A DNA stretch of 42,145 nucleotides from Lentisphaerota bacterium (GTDB taxonomy: Bacteria > Verrucomicrobiota > Kiritimatiellia > RFP12 > UBA1067): positions 1-42,145 of the forward strand of contig SUVZ01000001.1 in assembly GCA_015061765.1 (NCBI GenBank), in the 5' to 3' direction. The translations under genes were made by a program, and so were the position numbers. Positions within the stretch are counted from its first letter, which is position 1; each line of letters opens with the position of its first letter. This document shows positions 16,384-23,299 of this stretch, piece by piece. Below the pieces are notes generated by a model, which was not told the origin of the DNA, did not search any database, and saw only the letters and a program-made list of their open reading frames with translations.

Positions 16384-16626
16384 ATGAACATATCCAGGAG
16401 AGATTTCCTTGCAGGTGTCGTCTTGGTGGCCATGGCATTGGCGGCGAATGCCAAGAAAGACGCACAGGGCCACCATCCGTATGAGAAATATGGCGCACGC
16501 ATTGATTACATATACGTTTCCAAGGGCGTTCGCGTTCTTGATTTCGAGACCGTCAACGATTCGCGTCCTGGAGAAAAGCTTTATCCGTCCGACCACTTCC
16601 CGGCTGTGGCGACGATTGAACTGTAG
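16384..16626 (+). pseudogene. Remnant: Tat signal fused to C-terminus of an endonuclease/exonuclease/phosphatase protein
   Basis: 80 residues in one open frame. Residues 1-25 are a Tat-type signal (SRRDFLAGVVLVAMALAANA). After a short bridge the rest (RIDYIYVSKGVRVLDFETVN then YPSDHFPAVATIEL) is the final strand region of the EEP fold, including the SDH motif whose His is catalytic in intact enzymes. The ~200 residues expected between signal and tail, with the metal-binding Asn and Glu and the other catalytic residues, are absent. The simplest reading is an in-frame internal deletion. AAAGG lies about 10 bases before ATG 16384, so the relic may still be translated. Confidence 0.75.
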
Positions 16627-16663
16627 CATGTCGGTACGCGGCATTTCAACGGAAATGGGAATA

Positions 16664-16672
16664 TGGTATAAT
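16664..16672 (+). promoter_or_regulatory. Extended -10 promoter TGGTATAAT before the 16684 gene
   Basis: TGG (16664-16666) and a perfect TATAAT (16667-16672). ATG 16684 is 11 bases further, so the predicted leader is about 5 bases and has no ribosome-binding site. TTTCAA at 16644-16649, 17 bases upstream, is a possible weak -35. Confidence 0.65.
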
Positions 16673-16683
16673 TCCCGACCATA

Positions 16684-17445
16684 ATGATATTTCAGAAAAG
16701 ATTTGTGTGCATGACGACGCTGGTAACAGTGCTTGTGTCGGTGCTTTGTCTTGTATTGCCGCAGATGACATTTGCGGCGGAGCCGTGGCTTGTCGAGCTG
16801 CGTTCCTTTGACGCTGTTCATTCTCGCCAGGCCACAATCGGCAAGACTGTAGGCAACGCGATGCTGCCGATGCTGTTCGTGTCGCTGGTCCAGCAGAGGA
16901 TGGTGGGGATGTACGGAAAGCTGCGCGCCGCAGATCCGGTCCGTTGGGCGGGGTATCCTGACGGCAAGGGAAGCGCGGATGTCGTGATGGTGTACCCCAC
17001 CATCGACAAGGTCGCCAAGATGGTCCTCAATCATCCGGGAGCCGAGAAGATTTCGGCCGATACCGTGCGCCTTCCGGCGGACGAGGGGCGTCCGATGGTG
17101 ACGTACGCGGTGTTTTCGAAGGATTACGAATGGTGTGCCTTCGCCGCCACGCAGGAACTGGCGCGCCGTGCCTTGTCGGAGAAATATCCGCAGACGGGCA
17201 CGGAGCTTTTCGCCGTGTCGTCAGGAGGGGCGTCCGGGGCGTTTGACTTCGACGATAAGGGATTTAAGTTCACGGCGCGCACTGTGACGCCGGAGACGGC
17301 GGCGAAGCTGAGGGGCGTGCCGCTTCTCGGTGCGTTTGCCGGAAACGGTGTCACGCATTACGTCAAGTTTGAAGACGTCAAGAAACTGGTGGCCGCGCTG
17401 TTCAAGGAGATGGCGGTGGCAAAAGGCATTCTGAAAGGTGAATAA
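16684..17445 (+). CDS. Exported protein of unknown function
   Basis: 253 residues with a clear signal peptide (TTLVTVLVSVLCLVLPQMTFAA, cleavage after FAA). The mature part starts EPWLVELRSFDA and has no motif I recognise. It contains KGSADVVMVYPTIDKVAKMVLN and a domain resembling a substrate-free alpha/beta scaffold, with only one Cys in the mature protein (EWCAFAA). It stands alone under its own TGGTATAAT promoter, after the EEP relic and 5 bases before valS; read-through into valS is likely because no terminator separates them. Confidence 0.75.
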   Translation: MIFQKRFVCMTTLVTVLVSVLCLVLPQMTFAAEPWLVELRSFDAVHSRQATIGKTVGNAMLPMLFVSLVQQRMVGMYGKLRAADPVRWAGYPDGKGSADVVMVYPTIDKVAKMVLNHPGAEKISADTVRLPADEGRPMVTYAVFSKDYEWCAFAATQELARRALSEKYPQTGTELFAVSSGGASGAFDFDDKGFKFTARTVTPETAAKLRGVPLLGAFAGNGVTHYVKFEDVKKLVAALFKEMAVAKGILKGE

Positions 17446-17450
17446 CAGAA

Positions 17451-20150
17451 ATGATGGACAAAAGATACGATTCAAAGGCGGCAGAGGCTAAGTGGTATCC
17501 GTTCTGGGAGAACAACGGGTGCTTCCGCGACGAGCCGGGCAAGGGCAGTCCCTATTCCGTGGTGATTCCGCCGCCAAACGTAACCGGCATTCTTCATATG
17601 GGGCATGCCCTCAACCAGACGATCCAGGACATCCTCGTCCGCTGGCGCAGAATGAGCGGATTTAACACGCTTTGGCTTCCCGGCACGGACCATGCGGGCA
17701 TCGCCACGCAGAATGTCGTGGAAAAGGCACTCAAGAAGGAGGGTAAGCGCCGTCAGGATCTCGGTCGGGAGGCTTTCCTCGACCGCGTCTGGGAGTGGAA
17801 GAGGCAATATGGCGGCACGATCGTCCACCAGCAGCGCATGCTCGGCAACTCCACGGATTGGAGCCGCGAACGCTTCACGTTCGACGCGGGATGCTCAAAG
17901 GCCGTCACCAAGGTGTTCTGCGACCTGTACAACGAAGGGCTCATCTACAAGGGCAACTACATCGTAAACTGGTGCCCCCGCTGCGGCACGGCACTTGCCA
18001 ACGACGAGGTCGAGCATGAGGCGAACCACGGACACCTCTGGTACATCAAGTATCCGGTGGTCGGCAGCGAGAAGGGCGCGGCGGGCGAGCCGTACAAGGA
18101 CTATGTGATGGTGGCGACGACCCGTCCGGAGACGCTTCCCGGCGATACGGCGGTCGCCGTGAACCCCAAGGACGAGCGCTACGCGCATCTTGTCGGCAAG
18201 AATGTCATCCTTCCCCTTACGGGACGCGAGATTCCCGTCATTTCCGACAATTACGTAGAGAAGGAGTTCGGTACGGGTATCGTGAAGATCACGCCTGCTC
18301 ACGATCCGAACGACTTCCTCGTCGGCAAGCGCCATGAGCTTGAAGAGATCAACGTGATGAACGGCGACGGCACGATGAACGAGCTCGCAGGTGAAAAGTA
18401 TGTCGGCATGGATCGCTTCAAGTGCCGTGAGGCCCTCGTCTCCGATCTCGAGGAGGGAGGCTTCCTTGATCATATAGAGGATTACGACAATCAGGTCGGA
18501 CACTGCTACCGCTGCCATGAGGTCGTCGAGAGTCGCCTATCGAAACAGTGGTTCGTGCGGATGAAGCCTCTCGCTGAACCCGCCATTGAAGCGGTCAAGA
18601 GCGGAGAGGTCCAGTTCGTCCCGAAACGCTGGGAGAACATCTACTTCAACTGGATGAACAACATCCAGGACTGGTGCATATCCCGTCAGCTCTGGTGGGG
18701 GCACAGGATCCCGGCGTATTACCTCAAGTCCGAGGAATGCGAAAAGGGTTGTGAATCCGTATTTGTTGCGGCGAGCGTCGAAGAGGCTCTCGAAAAGGCA
18801 AAGGCGTCTACCGGCAACACTTCGCTTACCGTTGCCGACCTGGTTCAGGATGAGGATGTGCTTGATACGTGGTTCTCCTCCTGGCTGTGGCCGTTCTCCA
18901 CGCTCGGCTGGCCTGAGAAGACGGCCGATCTCGACTACTACTATCCGACCGCTGATCTTGTCACCGCTCAGGATATCATTTTCTTCTGGGTTGCGCGCAT
19001 GATGATGGCCGGCATCCACTTCATGAAGAAGCCGCCGTTCAAGAACATCGTGATCCACGGCATTGTCCGTGACGCGCAGGGGCGCAAGATGTCCAAGAGC
19101 CTTGGCAACTCGCTTGATCCGCTTGAGCTGATCGACTCCTACTCTGCGGACGCGCTCCGCTTCTCCATCGCCCTCATCACGTCGCTTGACTGCGACACGA
19201 AGGTGAACAAGGAGAAGTTTGAGATCGGCCGCAACTTTGCGACGAAGATCTGGAATGCCGCCCGCTTCCTTGAGATGAATGCAGAGTCCATCCCGCAGGA
19301 CGCCCTTGCGTCTGTCGATGCGGCGAGCCTTTCCGCAGACGAGAAGCACATCCTCTGGGCCTGCGATCTTGCGTGCCGCAAGATGAACGACATTCTCTCC
19401 CGCTACCGTATCCAGGACGGTGCGCTTGCCGTGTACGACTTCTTCTGGACGCAAATATGCGACTGGTATGTCGAGTATGCGAAGGATGCGCCGAACAAGG
19501 CTGCCGCATTTGCCATTCTTCGCGATGTATACTGGAAGGCCCTGCGCCTTCTCCATCCCTACATGCCGTTCGTCACCGAGGAGATCGCCCACCAGCTCGG
19601 CTTCCTCAAGGAAGGCGAGACCATCATGCGAGCCGAGTATCCCACGGGATATTCGGACGCGGAGAAGGCGGCATGGGGCCTTTCGCAGGAGGTGTACGAT
19701 TTCGTGAACGCCAAGCGCGAGGCGATCACCGCGCTCCGCGCCCTGCGCGCGGAATACAAGGTGCCGCCGTCCACGTTCGTGAAGGTTACGCTTGCCTCGG
19801 ACGACACCCGCGCCGCCGGCGAGGTGGAATCCCTCAAACGCGCCATGCGCGCGGAAAGTGTTGCGCTCGTCGGCGCCGGAAGCGATCTGGCAATGCCTAA
19901 CAAGATGACGGCGTTCGGAACCGTGTACCTCTCTCTCGAAGGCCTTGTCGACAAGGCGGCGGAGAAGAAGCGCATAGATGGCGAGCTTGCAAAGCTTGCA
20001 GGGTTCATCAAGTCAGCAGAGGCAAAACTTGCAAATACGCAGTTTACTGAGCATGCTCCGGCGGCAATCGTCGAAGAAGCGCGCCGCAAACTTGCCGAGA
20101 ACAAGGAAAAGGTTGCGCAACTCGAGAAGTTGGCAAAGCTCTTCTTGTGA
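17451..20150 (+). CDS. valS: Valyl-tRNA synthetase
   Basis: Class I synthetase, 899 residues, charging tRNA-Val and editing mischarged Thr. The HIGH motif is HMGH near residue 49 (PPPNVTGILHMGHALNQT). KMSKS is present as KMSKSLGNSLDP near 546. The editing domain has TTRPETLPGDTAVAVNP and the zinc-type NWCPRCGTAL segment. The C-terminal ~70 residues are the Val-specific coiled-coil arm (KKRIDGELAKLAGFIKSAEA). Two ATG codons in tandem (17451, 17454) make the start uncertain by one codon; AAAGGTGA lies upstream within the end of the preceding gene. Confidence 0.98.
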   Translation: MMDKRYDSKAAEAKWYPFWENNGCFRDEPGKGSPYSVVIPPPNVTGILHMGHALNQTIQDILVRWRRMSGFNTLWLPGTDHAGIATQNVVEKALKKEGKRRQDLGREAFLDRVWEWKRQYGGTIVHQQRMLGNSTDWSRERFTFDAGCSKAVTKVFCDLYNEGLIYKGNYIVNWCPRCGTALANDEVEHEANHGHLWYIKYPVVGSEKGAAGEPYKDYVMVATTRPETLPGDTAVAVNPKDERYAHLVGKNVILPLTGREIPVISDNYVEKEFGTGIVKITPAHDPNDFLVGKRHELEEINVMNGDGTMNELAGEKYVGMDRFKCREALVSDLEEGGFLDHIEDYDNQVGHCYRCHEVVESRLSKQWFVRMKPLAEPAIEAVKSGEVQFVPKRWENIYFNWMNNIQDWCISRQLWWGHRIPAYYLKSEECEKGCESVFVAASVEEALEKAKASTGNTSLTVADLVQDEDVLDTWFSSWLWPFSTLGWPEKTADLDYYYPTADLVTAQDIIFFWVARMMMAGIHFMKKPPFKNIVIHGIVRDAQGRKMSKSLGNSLDPLELIDSYSADALRFSIALITSLDCDTKVNKEKFEIGRNFATKIWNAARFLEMNAESIPQDALASVDAASLSADEKHILWACDLACRKMNDILSRYRIQDGALAVYDFFWTQICDWYVEYAKDAPNKAAAFAILRDVYWKALRLLHPYMPFVTEEIAHQLGFLKEGETIMRAEYPTGYSDAEKAAWGLSQEVYDFVNAKREAITALRALRAEYKVPPSTFVKVTLASDDTRAAGEVESLKRAMRAESVALVGAGSDLAMPNKMTAFGTVYLSLEGLVDKAAEKKRIDGELAKLAGFIKSAEAKLANTQFTEHAPAAIVEEARRKLAENKEKVAQLEKLAKLFL

Positions 20151-20178
20151 CATAAAACGAAAAAGTGTCATGTTTCGC

Positions 20179-20207
20179 TTGTAAAAAAACATGCGATATG
20201 CTATCTT
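20179..20207 (+). promoter_or_regulatory. Promoter TTGTAA-N17-TATCTT
   Basis: TTGTAA (20179-20184) and TATCTT (20202-20207) are 17 bases apart, with a predicted start near 20214 and a 27-base leader holding AGAGGA before ATG 20241. An ATGTTT/AAACAT inverted repeat (about 20170-20192) overlaps the -35 and may be a terminator-like or operator element. Confidence 0.5.
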
Positions 20208-20240
20208 ATCGGCATAAACAAAAAGAAAGAGGATGTCACA

Positions 20241-21905
20241 ATGACAATACGTTCAGCTCTCGAGGCTTTTGCGGATAAGCATCCTGACCATGTTGCCCAT
20301 GTGTTCTGCCGTGGCAAGGAGTGGGCGAACCGCACGTATGCCGCGTTTCTTGAGGATGTACGGAAGACCGCCGAGGCATACGGCTCGAAATTCGACCTCA
20401 AGCCGCGTGAAGAAAACGTTGCTCAGATACTTCCGAACAGTCCTGAGTGGATGGATGTTTATCTTGCCTGTTCAGGCGCCGGAATCTCCGTTGTGCCTTT
20501 GGATCCTAAGCTCCACAATGACGAGGTTCATTATATCCTCAAGGATTCAGGCGCCGTCGTTGTTACGACCGATGCCGCCCACATCCCGATGATGCAGCAG
20601 ATAGCGCCTGAGCTCCCGAATCTCAGGGCGATTGTCATCGTTGACGGCGGCGCACCGTCATATGCGGCCATCGGCAATATTCCTGTGTATGACTTTGCCG
20701 AGCTCAAGAAGCAGGGCTGCACCTGCGGCTGGTACGACAAGAACGTCTGCAAAGAGGATGATGTCGCAAGCGTAATCTACACTTCCGGCACTACGGGCAA
20801 GCCCAAGGGAGCCATGCTCACCCATGCAAATTTCACCGAGGACGCCACGGGGGCGCTCGCGGCATTCGGTGAAAGGATTGACGAGAACGATTCATTCTTC
20901 ATCGTGCTTCCGCTTTTCCACGCATTCTCCTTTCTCGGAAACTTCGTGCTGCCTCTGATGCTTGGCTCGACTATGTGCTTCATGCGCTCGCTCCGCACGA
21001 TTTCCGATGACCTCAAGGCGGTAAAGCCTACGGTCCTTCTTGCCGTTCCGCTTCTCGTCGAGAAGGTGTTCGACAAGATTTCCGACAAGATCGCGAAGTC
21101 CAGGGCCGCGACGCTTCTCAAGAAGATCGGCCTTGGCTGCGTGGTGAACGCCAACGTGAAGAAGGCGCTCGATCCGAACTTGCGCTTCATTGTAGTTGGA
21201 GGCGCTCCGTGTCCGGTGTATGTGCTTAACGGCTTCAAGGGGCTCGGCATCAAGATCCTGGAAGGGTATGGCCTCACGGAGTGCTCTCCTGTCGTGTCTG
21301 TGGCGGGACCTAAGGTCGCAAAGGTCGGCACGATCGGCCACAAGCTGCCCAACATCGAGATTCGCCTTGCCGACATGAATGAGTCCGGCGTCGGCGAACT
21401 TCAGGTGAAGGGGCCCATCGTGATGCGCGGCTACTACAGGAACGAGGCGGCCACGAAAGAGGCGTTTGACGGGGAATGGCTCAAGACCGGCGATCTGGCA
21501 TCCATCGATGAATTGGGGCTGATTACGATCCGCGGACGCAAGAAAGCGTTGATCGTCAACCGTGAAGGCAAGAACATCTATCCGGAAGAGGTCGAAAGCG
21601 TGATTGCCGGAGATCCGTTGATCGGTGACTGCGTTGTCATCGGATATAGGGTAGGCCGCGATCCCGGCGAGCATGTCGGCGCCATTGTCCATCCTGACGA
21701 GGAGGCTCTTACCGAACGCAACGGCGGTGTGCCGATGACCTGGGCGGAAATGGAGAAGATCGCCACGTTCGGTATCCGCACCCGTTGCCAGAAACTGGCG
21801 GACTACAAGCGACCCCGCAAGATCCTCGTGCTTCACGAACCCCTTGAGCGCACTTCGATCCAGAAGGTTCGTCGCGTGGCGTACAAGGGTATGTTGGATG
21901 AATAG
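20241..21905 (+). CDS. Long-chain fatty acid-CoA/acyl-AMP ligase
   Basis: ANL-superfamily adenylating enzyme, 554 residues, which activates a carboxylic acid as acyl-AMP and transfers it to CoA or a carrier. Motifs: the P-loop-like VIYTSGTTGKPKGAMLTHAN near 176, EGYGLTECSPVVS near 347, the hinge region KTGDLASIDELGLITIRGRKK, and the catalytic Lys region RTSIQKVRRVAYKG at the C-terminus. It resembles FadD-type ligases. Its position before a LolA-like and an MMPL-acyltransferase gene suggests it feeds an envelope lipid pathway, not beta-oxidation (inference). No acyl carrier protein gene is present nearby. Confidence 0.92.
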   Translation: MTIRSALEAFADKHPDHVAHVFCRGKEWANRTYAAFLEDVRKTAEAYGSKFDLKPREENVAQILPNSPEWMDVYLACSGAGISVVPLDPKLHNDEVHYILKDSGAVVVTTDAAHIPMMQQIAPELPNLRAIVIVDGGAPSYAAIGNIPVYDFAELKKQGCTCGWYDKNVCKEDDVASVIYTSGTTGKPKGAMLTHANFTEDATGALAAFGERIDENDSFFIVLPLFHAFSFLGNFVLPLMLGSTMCFMRSLRTISDDLKAVKPTVLLAVPLLVEKVFDKISDKIAKSRAATLLKKIGLGCVVNANVKKALDPNLRFIVVGGAPCPVYVLNGFKGLGIKILEGYGLTECSPVVSVAGPKVAKVGTIGHKLPNIEIRLADMNESGVGELQVKGPIVMRGYYRNEAATKEAFDGEWLKTGDLASIDELGLITIRGRKKALIVNREGKNIYPEEVESVIAGDPLIGDCVVIGYRVGRDPGEHVGAIVHPDEEALTERNGGVPMTWAEMEKIATFGIRTRCQKLADYKRPRKILVLHEPLERTSIQKVRRVAYKGMLDE

Positions 21906-21934
21906 TTGAGAGTAAAGGGTAAAGAGTTGCGGCA

Positions 21935-22687
21935 ATGAATCTTCTGGTATCAAAGAAATCGTGGTTGCTTGCGCCGGTTGTTTATCTGCTGTCGATGGCT
22001 GCGCTTGCGGTCGTGTGGACGGTGATGGAGCCGCAGGCGCTTCGCGCTACGTTCGATGCCGACGGAAAGTCCTTCTTCGAAGCCATGACGATTCCGTTCT
22101 ACGCCCTCATCGTGCCGGCGGTCTGGCTGTGCTGTCCGTTTGCCGGCTCGATGAAACGCAAAATACTGCTGTGTTCTGCGGTTTCGTGTGTTGCGGCAAT
22201 GGCAGTCGTGAAAGAGCTTGATCTTCATCTGCTTGTCATGAAATCTCTGTTCCCCGACGTAGTCGCCAACTTCAAGGGCACGCCGTTCAAGATGCGTTTT
22301 CTTACGCGTGGCGGCATTCCGTTCTCGGCTAAACTTCTGGCAGTCTCCTACTTCGTTCTCTTTTTCGGTGTCTTTGCGGCGATGCTTGCCTACTATTTCC
22401 CGCGTCTGCTGAAGGGATTCCTCCGTTTCCATCCTGTTGCATGGACAATGTGTTTCTTTGGCGGATCGGGGGTGATGGTTCAGGTGTTCGACCGGCTTCC
22501 GGCCTGGTATCGCCATTCAAAAGGATTGCCGAAGGATGATGTCGTCAACAGTTCGTTCGGCTCCTTCTGCACGGCGTTCGAGGAGGGCGGCGAGATGATG
22601 ATTGCGGTATTTGCGCTTATCGCTATTCTTCAGGCTCATGCGATATATTCGCGCGACACGCCCCCAGCCGGGCTTGAAGCGCTTTAA
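21935..22687 (+). CDS. Six-TM membrane protein, function unknown
   Basis: 250 residues with about six membrane helices (near 10-30, 49-69, 76-95, 128-150, 164-184, 216-236). Charged residues in or beside the helices are striking: VVKELDLHLLVMK after the third and FEEGGEMMIAVFA at the start of the sixth. I know no family name. It starts 29 bases after the ligase gene, without a clear ribosome-binding site, and precedes the LolA-like gene, so it may belong to the same envelope-lipid group. Confidence 0.72.
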   Translation: MNLLVSKKSWLLAPVVYLLSMAALAVVWTVMEPQALRATFDADGKSFFEAMTIPFYALIVPAVWLCCPFAGSMKRKILLCSAVSCVAAMAVVKELDLHLLVMKSLFPDVVANFKGTPFKMRFLTRGGIPFSAKLLAVSYFVLFFGVFAAMLAYYFPRLLKGFLRFHPVAWTMCFFGGSGVMVQVFDRLPAWYRHSKGLPKDDVVNSSFGSFCTAFEEGGEMMIAVFALIAILQAHAIYSRDTPPAGLEAL

Positions 22688-22827
22688 TCTTTGCGCGATG
22701 GCCGAATCCGAGCGCTTGCCGTGTATGTGAACTGTCAGTTTCCTGTCTGTGTTCGGCGGTTTCGTGTGTTTGGTTTATGGCAGAATGTGCCGCAAAAGGA
22801 TTTTGTGCGATGCAAAGAGGAGGTTCA

Positions 22828-23286
22828 ATGTTTCGGTTACGCATATGTACATTGGCGACATTGTTTTTTTCAAGTGTTGCCGCGCTCGAAATTCTCGCTG
22901 ATGGCGGCGTAGTGCAAGGGACGTTCGTGCAGAGGAAACATCTGCATGACGTGAATGTCACCCTTGTGAGCACTGGGGTGTGGTCGTTCGAGAAGGATCG
23001 GGCTTTTGTCTGGAAAACCCTGAAGCCGGTATCTTCGACCTTCGTCGCGACCCCAACGAACTATTCCTTCACGGTGGGCGGCAGAACCGTATCCCGGCGT
23101 CTTGAGATGACGATAGACAATCTGGCGCAGGTCTTTGAGATGAAAGAGATGAAAGGGGCCGTGGAGAAGGTTGAGAGCGACAAGTCGAATAATCCGGTGT
23201 TCAAATCGGATGGAATTGAAATACCATCATCGGTGAAGGTCTTGTTCAAGAATGGAGACCGTCTGGAGATGACACTGAAGAGATAG
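22828..23286 (+). CDS. LolA-like outer-membrane lipoprotein carrier protein
   Basis: 152 residues. Signal peptide MFRLRICTLATLFFSSVAA, then a LolA-fold sequence: VVQGTFVQRKHLHDVNVTLVSTGVWSF (normal LolA reads xGxFxQxK then xSxGxxxF) and FVWKTLKPVSSTFVAT. LolA carries lipoproteins across the periplasm; LolA-like proteins also sit in aryl-polyene-type clusters next to MMPL exporters, as here, where they probably carry a lipid. AGGAGG (22818-22823) lies 4 bases before ATG 22828; an in-frame ATG at 22810 is possible. The MMPL fusion starts 13 bases later. Confidence 0.8.
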   Translation: MFRLRICTLATLFFSSVAALEILADGGVVQGTFVQRKHLHDVNVTLVSTGVWSFEKDRAFVWKTLKPVSSTFVATPTNYSFTVGGRTVSRRLEMTIDNLAQVFEMKEMKGAVEKVESDKSNNPVFKSDGIEIPSSVKVLFKNGDRLEMTLKR

Positions 23287-23299
23287 TGGTTCTGAGGCC

